Positions 1 through 9,860 of a stretch of DNA of 37,052 nucleotides are shown one piece after another (the first letter of the stretch is position 1; every line of letters begins with the position of its first letter). The translations under genes and the position numbers were made by a program. The DNA is from Nitrospirota bacterium (lineage in GTDB: Bacteria; Nitrospirota; Leptospirillia; Leptospirillales; Leptospirillaceae), in assembly GCA_021827365.1 (NCBI GenBank), contig JAKAWK010000007.1:1-37052 (forward strand), in the 5' to 3' direction. The notes under the pieces are model-generated. The model was not told the origin of the DNA. It did no database searches and worked only from the letters and a program-made list of their open reading frames with translations.

Positions 1-155
1 TATTCGGCGTGGACCGCGGCAATCTCCTCCGGCTTTTCAAGGTTCCAGAGATCGGGAGCATAGCCCGGCGGGAGTCCTCGTCCCTGGAGAAGAGCCCCCA
101 TGGATCCGTCGAGAAGAAGAACCTCCTTTTTCAGCCGTTCGAGAATTGGAATCAC
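1..155 (-). CDS. metH: Methionine synthase MetH, N-terminal fragment (homocysteine-binding domain start)
   Basis: Cobalamin-dependent methionine synthase transfers a methyl group from methyltetrahydrofolate to homocysteine. Only the first 51 codons lie in the window; the gene runs off the left edge. The translated start contains LLLDGSMGALLQGRG, the glycine-rich opening of the homocysteine S-methyltransferase barrel, followed by DLWNLEKPEEIAAVH, which is typical of MetH. The start is GTG (153-155), overlapping the stop of the upstream gene in a GTGA arrangement, so translation is probably coupled. The reactivation domain that ends classical MetH is encoded as a separate protein just upstream, so this MetH probably lacks that C-terminal domain; the part that would show this is outside the window. 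Confidence 0.85.
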   Translation of the reverse strand, partial: MIPILERLKKEVLLLDGSMGALLQGRGLPPGYAPDLWNLEKPEEIAAVHAE

Positions 156-838
156 GTGTCGGTGTCCTCGTCTGTTTTCGATTTAGGTCCTGTCCCCGGT
201 CTTTGCCAGCCGATGACGGCGGAGACGGAAAGGCGGGGGAGCATGATGAAGGCTTCGTTTAGGGTGACACCGATCTGGTGCGCGGAGGTCAGGGCCATGA
301 CCTCTGTCTGGGAGGAGAGGGGCCAGTCGCCGTATCCCACCCCGAAGCGGTAGGTGCGCATGTAGCCGGCCCGGACAATTTCCCGCTCGAGCATCCGGTC
401 GAGCCAGATCCCCATGTAGTCAGCCATCCAGGCCCCGACGCGCTCCAGAAAATAGGCATGGGCCGGTTCGGGGCCGGACAGCCGGTCCACCTCGGTCTCG
501 ATCCTTGGACCGATGGTGGCCACGATCAGGGTTGCATAGTCGCAGTGTCTCAAAAGCTTGACCATTTTCTCCCCTATGAAGAGGGTTCCGGTCTCCCGGG
601 TCAGGACACGCCGGTCCTCGATTCCGGTGATTTCGAGGGTCCGGTAGACGCCCTTTCCCTCGATCATCCGGTAGCCTTCCTCGATGGCCGTCCCGATCGC
701 CTTTTCCATGGCCGGCTCACCCAGGTCGGCAAGAGAGGCCTTCTTGGGGATCCTCATCTCCCGGAGAATCTGGCGTTCCTCGATCTCGAAAGGAATATTG
801 TGAAAAAAGACCGGATGACCCAGTCGGATGGCTGGCAT
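152..838 (-). CDS. Free-standing methionine synthase reactivation-domain protein (MetH activation domain)
   Basis: The protein resembles the AdoMet-binding reactivation domain of MetH, which re-methylates oxidised cob(II)alamin. The C-terminal third carries RFGVGYGDWPLSSQ and then IGVTLNEAFIMLPRLSVSA, matching the family pattern R-x3-GY ... IGV-x-L-x-E-x3-M-x-P-x2-S-x-S. Thermotoga is a known case where this domain is a separate gene. The ATG at 838 is preferred because AAAGGA lies about 6 bases upstream; an ATG at 883 would add 15 residues but has no ribosome-binding site. The stop overlaps the metH GTG start by 4 bases. thiC lies upstream on the same strand, so thiC, this gene and metH may be co-transcribed. 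Confidence 0.85.
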   Translation of the reverse strand: MPAIRLGHPVFFHNIPFEIEERQILREMRIPKKASLADLGEPAMEKAIGTAIEEGYRMIEGKGVYRTLEITGIEDRRVLTRETGTLFIGEKMVKLLRHCDYATLIVATIGPRIETEVDRLSGPEPAHAYFLERVGAWMADYMGIWLDRMLEREIVRAGYMRTYRFGVGYGDWPLSSQTEVMALTSAHQIGVTLNEAFIMLPRLSVSAVIGWQRPGTGPKSKTDEDTDT

Positions 839-936
839 GAATTCCTTTCCCGGGGCCTTCACCAAAAAGGGACCGCCTTCCATAAAATGGGGACGGTCCC
901 ATCGTCGTCTTCAGCCCGTGGTGGGGGCAATGGGGT

Positions 937-958
937 CTCCGGGGCTGGAGCCCCGGAG
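937..958 (-). other. GC-rich hairpin between thiC and the MetH reactivation gene
   Basis: A perfect 10-bp inverted repeat (937-946 pairs with 949-958) lies 17 bases after the thiC stop. It has no T-run on the minus strand, so it is more likely an mRNA processing or stabilising element, or a partial terminator, than a full intrinsic terminator. Confidence 0.5.
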
Positions 959-974
959 CGGAGCGCTCCCGTCC

Positions 975-2564
<1,590 letters not shown>

Positions 2565-3150
2565 TAAAAAACGGGGAAAAAATCATCTGCCGTGGGCACT
2601 GGAGGCCAGCGGGAGAGGCTGTGGTAATGAGGTAGGAAGGATTCCCTCTATTAAAGACTGACACTCCGGTCATCGGGCCTTCATCTCTCAGATTCCCTCC
2701 TCATCTTCTCGGGAAAAGAAACTCGAAGGTCCATCCGGGAGACTCTGCCATTTTTGCCATTCAGGCGATCTTTCCCATCTGCCGATATCCATTTCCCAGG
2801 CGTCACCTGCGAAGATTGGCTTCCTTGCTCTGAAATCCGGTTTCAGAGCGGGACTTGTCAGAAGCCGGCAGCTTTTGTAGCGTGAGAAAAAGGCTCCGCC
2901 CTCCCCCTTGAGGCCATAGCGAGAATCCGACGGGGCGAAAGCCGGAAAAAAAGATATCGGCACCCCCCGACAGCCGAGGTCCTCCAACAGGCCCGGCCGT
3001 CCATGATAGGTCTCCGGGAGGATCGGTTCCCTCCCGGGACCAGATATTTCCAGCCGGAGGTCGATCCCCGGGAAGGTCGACCAAGGGCCAGGAAATAATC
3101 GCTGTCAGGCCGTACCTGCGGTCCTGGCCACCTTCTCCTGGGAGGTTTCG
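2565..3150. other. Non-coding region between thiC and the chemoreceptor gene, with hairpins
   Basis: No convincing gene was found. Open frames on the minus strand (2688-2987 and 2803-3084) have no ribosome site, no recognisable family and overlap each other. Close to the chemoreceptor there is a strong hairpin (CCGGGAGG at 3014-3021 pairing with CCTCCCGG at 3030-3037), followed by a second stem with arms GGTCGA and TCGACC near 3059-3081. These would form a structured leader for the chemoreceptor mRNA if transcription starts upstream; no clear promoter was seen. Confidence 0.5.
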
Positions 3151-4770
3151 ATGTCGATTCGGAACAAGCTTGCCCTCATGCTGTCGGTCGTTGTCCTTCT
3201 TCTGGCCGTTTCAGTGATCCTTACCGTTCGTTCTTTCCGCCAGACACAGCGAGTGATGGAGCAGTCGGTCTCCCTCGAGAAGGAGACGGCCGTCGCCTCC
3301 CGCCTCACCGTCCATGTCACTGACCTTGAGCGGGCCCTCCAGGTTGCGGTCTACGCACCCGACCCCGATCTTCGAAAGAGGATGATCGAGCGCACATTCG
3401 CTCTCGACCGCCAGGATGCGGCCCTTCTTTCCTCACTGGGTTCCATGAAGATGACACCCGCTGCCCGACTCTTTCTAAACAGGCTGAAAACGACCCGGAA
3501 AAGCCTTTCCTTTGCCGAGATCCAGATCCGGGCCCTTCTCGGTGCACGCCAGATTCCTTCGGCCCGGGCGATCTACGAAGGGTCCTTCAGAGGGCTTTTC
3601 CGCTCCTACAGGGCTACGGCCGTCACCATCGCTGCCTACAACAGCCAGATCGGGGCCCTTCTTGCGGCGAAGACCGACCGGCTGATCTCCCGTTCGATCC
3701 TGATCATCTTGCTCTCCTCGGTGATCGTGGCCCTGACGATTCTCGGGCTGGGGCTCGGAATCCTTCGGACTGTCTCCCGGGGGATGGCCTGTGTCATTGA
3801 GCGTATGGGCGAGCTCTCCAGGGGTGAGTTCCTAAAGAGAGAAGAGAGCCGCCTTGCCCTTTCGAAAGATGAGTTCGGACGTCTGGTCCGGGCCATGGGG
3901 GAGATGGTGGGCCAGATCTCGGAGCTGATCCGGACCGTTCGCCGTGAGGTGGGGACCACGGACAGCCTGACCGGGAGCCTGGAAAAAAATGCGACCCAGC
4001 TTCTGGAGCGGCTCGAGCTCCTCCGGGGCGAGTTCACCGGTTTCGGGACGATGGCAGACCGGATGATCCAGGAATCGCAAGATCTCTCCCGGACTTTTTC
4101 CGAGACGGAAGAGACGACGAAACGGGCCCAGGAGATCACCCTTAAGGGGATGGAATCGGTCCAGGAGGCCTTTTCCTCCGTCGAGGTTCTCGCGGATTCG
4201 GTTCTTAATGGCCAGAAGACCATGGAAAGTCTTGTCAGACGGTCCGAGGAGATCGGGACCATCGTGACGGAGATCCGGATGATTGCGGGCCAGACCAATC
4301 TGCTGGCCCTGAATGCGGCCGTCGAGGCGGCAAGAGCGGGAGAGCAAGGACGGGGGTTCGCCGTCGTGGCAGATGAAGTGAGAAAGCTTGCCGGGACGAC
4401 CGACCAGTCGATCAGCACGATCGCCACCATTGTGGGTACCGTTCAGGAAGAGATCGGAAATCTCTCCAGGACTCTTCAGACCGCCTCTGCTGGAGTCGCC
4501 GAAAGCCAGCGGATGTCGAAGGGGGCCCAGGAGTCCCTGGGGCAGATCCGGGTCGAGATCGGGTCGATTTCCCGGCGAATTCTGCTGGAGCTCAAGGGGA
4601 GCGTCGAAAAGCAATTCCAGACCATCCGGGACGTCCGGAGCCTTCTCTCCCGGTCTCTGGAGGGATTCGACGAAATAGCCGCCATTTCGGACGAGACAAA
4701 GGGCCATATTCGTGCGGTCCGGGAGGGATCGGAGAGCCTCGGACAGGCGGTGGGCCGGTTCCAGGTTTGA
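3151..4770 (+). CDS. Methyl-accepting chemotaxis protein
   Basis: This is a membrane chemoreceptor that would control CheA/CheW kinase arrays. It has a short cytoplasmic start, TM1 (about residues 7-26), a periplasmic four-helix-type sensor (27-180) with no recognised ligand-binding signature, TM2 (about 183-206), a HAMP segment (207-258) and a long coiled-coil signalling domain. The kinase-binding hairpin tip is unmistakable: [20 protein letters not shown] then [15 protein letters not shown] (about 380-415). The start follows GGGAGG at proper spacing. There are no che genes nearby, so it is a stand-alone receptor, and its ligand cannot be inferred. Confidence 0.95.
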   Translation: MSIRNKLALMLSVVVLLLAVSVILTVRSFRQTQRVMEQSVSLEKETAVASRLTVHVTDLERALQVAVYAPDPDLRKRMIERTFALDRQDAALLSSLGSMKMTPAARLFLNRLKTTRKSLSFAEIQIRALLGARQIPSARAIYEGSFRGLFRSYRATAVTIAAYNSQIGALLAAKTDRLISRSILIILLSSVIVALTILGLGLGILRTVSRGMACVIERMGELSRGEFLKREESRLALSKDEFGRLVRAMGEMVGQISELIRTVRREVGTTDSLTGSLEKNATQLLERLELLRGEFTGFGTMADRMIQESQDLSRTFSETEETTKRAQEITLKGMESVQEAFSSVEVLADSVLNGQKTMESLVRRSEEIGTIVTEIRMIAGQTNLLALNAAVEAARAGEQGRGFAVVADEVRKLAGTTDQSISTIATIVGTVQEEIGNLSRTLQTASAGVAESQRMSKGAQESLGQIRVEIGSISRRILLELKGSVEKQFQTIRDVRSLLSRSLEGFDEIAAISDETKGHIRAVREGSESLGQAVGRFQV

Positions 4771-4877
4771 GTAAATACCGGTTTGACCGGGGTTTCCCCT
4801 CCGGATTGGATTAGAAAAAGAATCTCAAAGGTGACTTTGTCAGTGGCCATATTCCTTGAATCCCGCCGGGTTATCAC

Positions 4878-4906
4878 TTGCTGTTCCCGGTCCGTTGGAC
4901 TAGAAT
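4878..4906 (+). promoter_or_regulatory. Sigma-70 type promoter for sqr
   Basis: TTGCTG (4878-4883) and TAGAAT (4901-4906) are separated by exactly 17 bases. The predicted start near 4913 gives a leader of about 145 bases ahead of sqr. Confidence 0.6.
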
Positions 4907-4910
4907 TTGT

Positions 4911-5052
4911 GGGTCGGAAGACAGAGCCCTGCCTGACCCAAGTCTCTGTCTTGCGGCCAGCTGACGGGGGGCGCCGGATTCGGGCGCCCCGAGGATGAAT
5001 CCGGTCTGAGGGGCCGGGAAGAGTCCTTCCCGCCTCCCGGACCTGGGCGGAG
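4911..5052 (+). promoter_or_regulatory. Highly structured 5' leader of sqr with mutually exclusive stems
   Basis: Four stems can be drawn. AAGACAGAG (4918-4926) pairs with CTCTGTCTT (4944-4952). GGGGCGCC (4968-4975) pairs with GGCGCCCC (4983-4990). CCGGATTC (4974-4981) pairs with GAATCCGG (4997-5004), which would break the previous stem. GGGAAG (5016-5021) pairs with CTTCCC (5026-5031), just before the GGAGG ribosome site. GGGTC (4911-4915) can also pair with GACCC (4935-4939) in the first loop. The switchable pair suggests a regulatory leader; no known riboswitch class is recognised. Confidence 0.45.
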
Positions 5053-5058
5053 GAAAGA

Positions 5059-6198
5059 ATGGCCAAGAAAATCGTGATTCTGGGCGGAGGCGTCGCCGGA
5101 ACAATCGTCGCAAATCAGCTTGCACGCAAGATCGCCGGCGAGCTTCGCTCCAAGTCGGTTTCGATCACCCAGATCGGAAACACCGACACCCACACCTACC
5201 AGCCCGGCTGGCTCTATATTCCCTTTGATCTGTCCCGACCTGAAGATCTGAAACGTCCCCAGAGGTCCCTTCTCGATCCGGCCATCGACTTCGTCCAGGA
5301 CGAGATTGCCAACATCGACATCAAGGGCCAGAAGCTCACCTCGAAGGGAGGCAAGGATTACTCCTTTGACATTCTGGTGATCGCGACCGGTTCGGTGCCC
5401 CGCCCCGACCTGACCCCGGGTCTCGTGGAAGGGGGCCACTGGTTCCACACCGAGGAAGGGTCGATCAAGCTTCGCGATGCCCTCCGGGCCTTTACCGGGG
5501 GCAAGATCGTCATCTCGATGGGCGTTCCCCACAAATGCCCTGTCGCTCCGGTCGAGGTGACCCTCATGCTCGACGATTACCTGAGGAAGAGGGGACTTCG
5601 CGACAAGACCGAGATCACCTACACCTATCCGGTGGGAGCCGTCCACACGATCCCCGCGGTAGCCAAGTGGGGAGCCCAGACCTTCGAGGAGCGGGGGATC
5701 AAGTACGAGGTCTTCTTCAATCTGAAAGAGGTCGATGTCAAGAACAGGATCGTCCACAGCATGGAAGGAAGCCAGCTTCCCTTCGACCTTCTGATCACCA
5801 TTCCCCAGCACCGGGGGGCCCAGGTGATCCTCGACTCCAAGCTCGGAGAGGGAGGGTGGATCCCGACCAACAAGGAGACACTCCAGATGGAGGGCACCGA
5901 GAACGTCTTTGTTGTGGGAGACACCACCAATCTTCCCGTTTCCAAGGCGGGTTCCACTGCCCATTTTTCGGCGGACGTCCTTGTCGAGAACATCGTCGAT
6001 CTCCTGTCCGGCCAGAAGCCGTCCCACAAGTACGACGGCAAGGTCTTCTGTTTCATCGAGACCGGACGCAACCAGGCTAGCTACATCTCCTTCAACTACA
6101 CAACGCCTCCGGTGCCTCCCACGCCGACGACCATGGTGCACTGGCTGAAAATTTCCTACAACAAGATGTATTGGCTGACATCGAGGGGCATTCTATAG
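5059..6198 (+). CDS. sqr: Sulfide:quinone oxidoreductase (FAD-dependent)
   Basis: The product oxidises sulfide at the membrane and passes electrons to quinone. It has an N-terminal FAD-binding GGGVAG (residues 9-14), ATGSVPR (about 109-115), the active-site segment GVPHKCPVAP with Cys160, and the FAD-contacting VGDTTNLPVSKAGSTAHF (about 286-303). The C-terminus MVHWLKISYNKMYWL looks like an amphipathic membrane anchor. Only two cysteines are present (Cys160 and Cys331), the pair expected to carry growing polysulfide. The ATG follows GGAGG. It is followed after 9 bases by a DUF1641 gene, a common partner of sqr. A related flavoprotein of unknown donor cannot be fully excluded. Confidence 0.88.
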   Translation: MAKKIVILGGGVAGTIVANQLARKIAGELRSKSVSITQIGNTDTHTYQPGWLYIPFDLSRPEDLKRPQRSLLDPAIDFVQDEIANIDIKGQKLTSKGGKDYSFDILVIATGSVPRPDLTPGLVEGGHWFHTEEGSIKLRDALRAFTGGKIVISMGVPHKCPVAPVEVTLMLDDYLRKRGLRDKTEITYTYPVGAVHTIPAVAKWGAQTFEERGIKYEVFFNLKEVDVKNRIVHSMEGSQLPFDLLITIPQHRGAQVILDSKLGEGGWIPTNKETLQMEGTENVFVVGDTTNLPVSKAGSTAHFSADVLVENIVDLLSGQKPSHKYDGKVFCFIETGRNQASYISFNYTTPPVPPTPTTMVHWLKISYNKMYWLTSRGIL

Positions 6199-6207
6199 GA
6201 GAACGAG

Positions 6208-6960
6208 ATGGGAGAAGCAAGCCGGACAGACCTCCTCGGAGAAAAGCTCGGGGAGCAGGCAACGCAGGAACTTCTGGTGCGCATCCTCGACCGTCTCGAC
6301 ACACTGACGGAGACGGTGACGGCCCAGAAGGCTCTGATGGATATCGGATCAAACCAGCTGGTGGAACGTGTCGCCGAAACGGCCGACCGGGCGGTAACCC
6401 TTCTCGACCGGGCTGCCGATCCCGGAATCATCGCCATTCTTGAAAAGCTCCGGGAGGTGGAGTCGGTGATCCCGGCCCTGGAGAAGCTGGGGCCCCTAGT
6501 CTCTTCGGGAGGGCTCGACATGCTGGTTGAAATCGGGACCGCTGCCGCCGCTGTGAACCGGATGATGACCGACGGCCTCCTCGAACGGCTGGTGAGCCAG
6601 GTCGAACGGGCAAGCTCGCTTATGGAGCAGCTGATGAACCTTCCGGTCGAACGTCTGAACCACGCCGTGATGAAGATGGAAGAGGTCGGAGCCCTGGAGA
6701 CCCTTCCGGACGTGGCGGCAGGGGTTGTGGCCCTGACAAGGATCGTCAACGACCAGTTTGTCGAGCGGATCATGGTGACACTCGAACACTGGATTTCGGA
6801 GGTGGAAATCCTCTATTCCGCGGTGAATCGCATCTCGGACGAGGGCAAGACCGGATCAGGCATTTTCAGCCTCCTCTCTTTGATGGGAGATCCGGAAAAC
6901 CAGAAGGCCATCTACACCGGCCTTGAACTCGTAAAAGCCATGCGTGCGGCCCGGCATTAG
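6208..6960 (+). CDS. DUF1641 domain protein, sqr partner
   Basis: A 250-residue, largely helical soluble protein without signal peptide or membrane segments. The C-terminal part (GSGIFSLLSLMGDPENQKAI followed by a Leu/Lys-rich helix) matches the DUF1641 pattern. DUF1641 genes are often found beside sulfide:quinone oxidoreductase-like genes, and this one starts only 9 bases after sqr with an AGGAGA ribosome site, so the two are almost certainly one operon. Its role is unknown; attachment of the flavoprotein to the membrane or assembly of an SQR complex is a reasonable guess. An intrinsic terminator follows about 30 bases after the stop. Confidence 0.8.
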   Translation: MGEASRTDLLGEKLGEQATQELLVRILDRLDTLTETVTAQKALMDIGSNQLVERVAETADRAVTLLDRAADPGIIAILEKLREVESVIPALEKLGPLVSSGGLDMLVEIGTAAAAVNRMMTDGLLERLVSQVERASSLMEQLMNLPVERLNHAVMKMEEVGALETLPDVAAGVVALTRIVNDQFVERIMVTLEHWISEVEILYSAVNRISDEGKTGSGIFSLLSLMGDPENQKAIYTGLELVKAMRAARH

Positions 6961-6990
6961 CGGGAGAATACCACACACAAAGTGTTCGTG

Positions 6991-7028
6991 GGCGGGAGAG
7001 GCCAAAGCCTCTTCCGCCTTTTTATTTT
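6991..7028 (+). terminator. Intrinsic terminator after sqr-DUF1641
   Basis: GGCGGGAGAGGC (6991-7002) pairs over 12 bp (one G-U) with GCCTCTTCCGCC (7007-7018) around a CAAA loop, followed by TTTTTATTTT (7019-7028). It ends only 16 bases before the next start codon. Confidence 0.9.
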
Positions 7029-7044
7029 AGGACAGGAGGTGGAA

Positions 7045-8439
7045 ATGTCGGGAATCCAGGAGGTGGATGTCGTCATGGCCGGAGCGGGAGGAGGGGCCTA
7101 TCCCGCCGCCTTCCGTCTGGCCAGGGCTGGAATGACTGTGCTCATGGCCGACATCAAAGGGGTTATGAGCGGAAACTGCCTCGCGGAGGGATGCGTTCCC
7201 TCCAAGACTGTGCGCGAGGTCGCCCATCACCGCTTGCGGCAGGGCCGGTTCGGGGGATACGGGCTCCCGGGGACCCTCGGAGTGGACTACGGAAAAGTCG
7301 TGGCCCACAAGGACAATGTTCAGCGGTTGCGCTACGACCAGCATAAGGTTGAGCTTTCGGCCGAGCCCAAGATCCGTCTGGTGAAGGGGCGGGTCCGTTT
7401 CCTTGATGCCCATACGGTTGCGGTTGATGGGGAGCGGGGGGAGGATCGCTATCGGGCCCGCTTCATTCTCGTGGCTTCCGGAAGCGACATCGTCGTCCCG
7501 CCTCTGCCGGGAGCGGAATTCTGTCTCACAAGCCGGGATCTGTTTGCCCTCTCGCCCACGCTCACGAGCCTCCCCGCCTCCCTTGGGATTATCGGAGGTG
7601 GCTACATCGGTCTTGAGACGGCCTCCATGCTCGGAGCCTTGGGAAGCCGGGTGACCCTCTTCGAGCAGGGGGCCCGTGTCCTCACGGGGATGGACGGGAA
7701 GATGGTGGGGGAGCTTGTCTCTCTTCTGGATCCCTCCATCGAGATCCTGACGGAGGTCCATGTCCGTGAAGTCCGGAAGTCGTCAGGGGGATATGACATC
7801 CTTTTTGTGCATGGAGAGCCGGGGGAGATCAAGACCCGCACCTTCGAGCGGGTGATGGTGGCGGCGGGACGCCGTCCTGTCATTCCCGAGGGTCTTTCCG
7901 CCCTGGGTATCGAGGTGGCCAAAAAAGGGATCGTGGCCGATCCCGCCATGCGGACGACCCTGCCCCATGTCTATGCCGCCGGGGATGTCAACGGGATCAC
8001 GCCCCTTTTCCATGCCGCTGTCCGCCAGTCCCTGGTGGCCGCCCACAATATCCTGGGCGGAGAGGCCTCGTGTGACTATTTCGACCCGGGGGCGGTTCCG
8101 ACTACGGTCTTCACCCTCCCGGAGGCGGCCTATGTCGGGCTCGTGCCGGAGACCGCCAGAAAAAGAGGGATTCCGTTTCTTTCGGGTCGCTATGACTTTG
8201 CCGAGGATTCCCGGGCGCAGATTCTTGGCGAGACCGGTGGCGGAATCACGCTCCTTTTTGAGCCGGGGAGTCTGCGTCTCCTGGGGGGAACCATCGTGGG
8301 CGTCGACGCCGGAAACCTCATCGGAGAGATTGGCCTGGCCCTGGCGGGGGGACTCACGGCCAGGGATCTTGCCACCTATGCCGACCAGCATCCCATGGCC
8401 GCGGAAGGGATCGGGAGGGCTGCCCGCTCCCTTTTCTGA
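7045..8439 (+). CDS. Dihydrolipoamide dehydrogenase-like flavoprotein disulfide reductase
   Basis: A class I pyridine nucleotide-disulfide oxidoreductase of 464 residues. It has an N-terminal FAD motif (AGAGGGAYPAA), the redox-active pair C45-x4-C50 in GNCLAEGCVPSK, a NAD(P)-binding GIIGGGYIGLETAS (about 179-192), FAD segment YAAGDVNG, and the dimer-interface His-Glu pair in QHPMAAEG near the C-terminus. These fit dihydrolipoamide dehydrogenase; a mercuric-reductase-type or other relative is possible, though no terminal Cys pair is present. ATG 7045 follows AGGAGGTGGA; an upstream GTG at 6982 lies inside the terminator region and is rejected. No E1, E2 or glycine-cleavage gene is nearby. Being next to sqr hints at a sulfur-metabolism role, such as lipoate-binding-protein sulfur oxidation, but this is inference. 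Confidence 0.8.
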   Translation: MSGIQEVDVVMAGAGGGAYPAAFRLARAGMTVLMADIKGVMSGNCLAEGCVPSKTVREVAHHRLRQGRFGGYGLPGTLGVDYGKVVAHKDNVQRLRYDQHKVELSAEPKIRLVKGRVRFLDAHTVAVDGERGEDRYRARFILVASGSDIVVPPLPGAEFCLTSRDLFALSPTLTSLPASLGIIGGGYIGLETASMLGALGSRVTLFEQGARVLTGMDGKMVGELVSLLDPSIEILTEVHVREVRKSSGGYDILFVHGEPGEIKTRTFERVMVAAGRRPVIPEGLSALGIEVAKKGIVADPAMRTTLPHVYAAGDVNGITPLFHAAVRQSLVAAHNILGGEASCDYFDPGAVPTTVFTLPEAAYVGLVPETARKRGIPFLSGRYDFAEDSRAQILGETGGGITLLFEPGSLRLLGGTIVGVDAGNLIGEIGLALAGGLTARDLATYADQHPMAAEGIGRAARSLF

Positions 8440-8574
8440 AAACGGGAAGCGGGTCGTCGCTCAAATGACCGCCTTTGTGATTTCCAGGTCGGACATAATT
8501 GATCATTATGAAACAATCTTGTTATTAAATAACCCTCTCTGTAGGTTTTTGAGAATTTTTCGTGATCTGGGAGA

Positions 8575-9576
8575 TCAGGGCCGGAGATTCTCCGGGACCC
8601 TGATTCCCGGGTTTCCGCTCTCGGTGGCATGATGACGCTTTTCCCGTGATTTTCCTGCGATCAGGAGGATTTCGGCCCGGGCCCCCAGATAGACATAGAC
8701 CCCAAGGCCCACCAATAGTCCGACCACAGAGAAGACAAGCCATCCGGCTTCGGTCAGGTGGGACGGATCCTGGATGGCAAATTTAAAGACAAGCATCAGG
8801 GCCTCGATCGAGATTGCGATCAGGATCGAGGCGATGAACCGCGTGAGTGTCCGGCGTGTGGCACTGTGGCGTTTCACATCCTTTTTGAGGAGGACTTCTT
8901 CCTCAAAGATGGTCTTGGAAAGGTCGAAAATCGCAAGGGCAAGGGTGAGAAGGATGGTGGCCTGGAATGAGGGGGTCGTGTCGGCGATCAATGTCAGGTG
9001 GCGGAAAACCTGCTCCAGGGAGTGAAAGGCCTGGATTGCAAGGCCTAGGCTCACGACAAGTAGACCGAGGGAGAAAAAGGCATAAATCGCCTTGAAAAAG
9101 GGTTCCAATGACCTCCGCCGGCTGTCGTCCTCAAGAAGTGCCATGACCTGTTCGAAGTCGATGTCGGCCACCACCATTCCCCGGAGGAGCCCTTCCCGGT
9201 CCCGGACAGGAGTGGCGACTGTGACGCAGAGAGAAGAGGTGGCGGTGGAGAAATACGGGGGAGTCAGGACGCTTCCCGGGGCGTTCCTGGCCTTCAGGTA
9301 GTAGGGACGAAGGCTCCGGTCCTCCCCGTCGCCCTCCCTTGCAAGGACAGGATTCACGCGCTTTCCTGCAATGTTCGGGCCGATCTGCCGCCCGTCGGAG
9401 TCAAGGACATAGCAGAGGTCGAGAAAGGAAAAGGCGGTGACCAGGGGTTCAAGGGCGCTCCGGATCGCCGTCGGCCCCCCCTTGAGTGTGTCGCAGGAGA
9501 GGAGGCCTTCGAGGATGCTCCCCAGAAAACACTGAAGATCCGAGCGGTTTTCATGGAAGCTTTCAAGACGGTTCAT
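8575..9576 (-). CDS. PDC/Cache-like sensor membrane protein of unknown output
   Basis: A 333-residue protein with a PDC/Cache-like fold in its first half (about residues 45-150: YVLDSDGRQIG, PYYLKA, then VTVATPVRDREGLLRGMVVADID) followed by four predicted membrane helices (about 161-184, 205-222, 245-268, 278-300). There is no kinase, cyclase or receptor domain. Unlike most PDC sensors it lacks a membrane helix before the sensor, so the sensor may face the cytoplasm. The start follows AAGGGA. It converges with the flavoprotein gene and diverges from poxB. Function is unknown; sensing a small carboxylate is a typical Cache role but unproven here. Confidence 0.75.
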   Translation of the reverse strand: MNRLESFHENRSDLQCFLGSILEGLLSCDTLKGGPTAIRSALEPLVTAFSFLDLCYVLDSDGRQIGPNIAGKRVNPVLAREGDGEDRSLRPYYLKARNAPGSVLTPPYFSTATSSLCVTVATPVRDREGLLRGMVVADIDFEQVMALLEDDSRRRSLEPFFKAIYAFFSLGLLVVSLGLAIQAFHSLEQVFRHLTLIADTTPSFQATILLTLALAIFDLSKTIFEEEVLLKKDVKRHSATRRTLTRFIASILIAISIEALMLVFKFAIQDPSHLTEAGWLVFSVVGLLVGLGVYVYLGARAEILLIAGKSREKRHHATESGNPGIRVPENLRP

Positions 9577-9791
9577 GATGATATCCCTTCTGGCTGTTTT
9601 TCAGGGCCGAATGGCTGGATCCTTTACGGAAATGGACCTGCAACTTTCATTCCCTTTCTGCTTCCCTGGAACCATTAGACCCCAGGCCCCTTCATGGTCG
9701 CACCTGTCTCCTCGCCGAACAGAAGTTGCCGGAATTCCGGAGAAGGCTCCAAAAGAGGGCCGGCCTCTTTTGATCTTGGGAATTTCGCCCC

Positions 9792-9819
9792 TTGACCTTT
9801 GCAAGTCTGAGCGTATTGT
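9792..9819 (+). promoter_or_regulatory. Candidate promoter for poxB
   Basis: TTGACC (9792-9797) and TATTGT (9814-9819) are separated by 16 bases, with the predicted start near 9826, about 35 bases before the poxB ATG. The -35 is good and the -10 is poor. Confidence 0.4.
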
Positions 9820-9860
9820 AAAAATAAGGGGAAGCTGAACCGTCTTCAAAGGGAGGATCC

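Noticed and set aside
2688-3084. Minus-strand frames of 99 and 93 codons before the chemoreceptor gene
   Set aside because: They overlap each other, lack ribosome sites and show no recognisable domain.
4900-6141. Long minus-strand frame opposite sqr (413 codons)
   Set aside because: Antisense shadow caused by GC-rich codon use; the plus strand encodes a well-supported flavoprotein.
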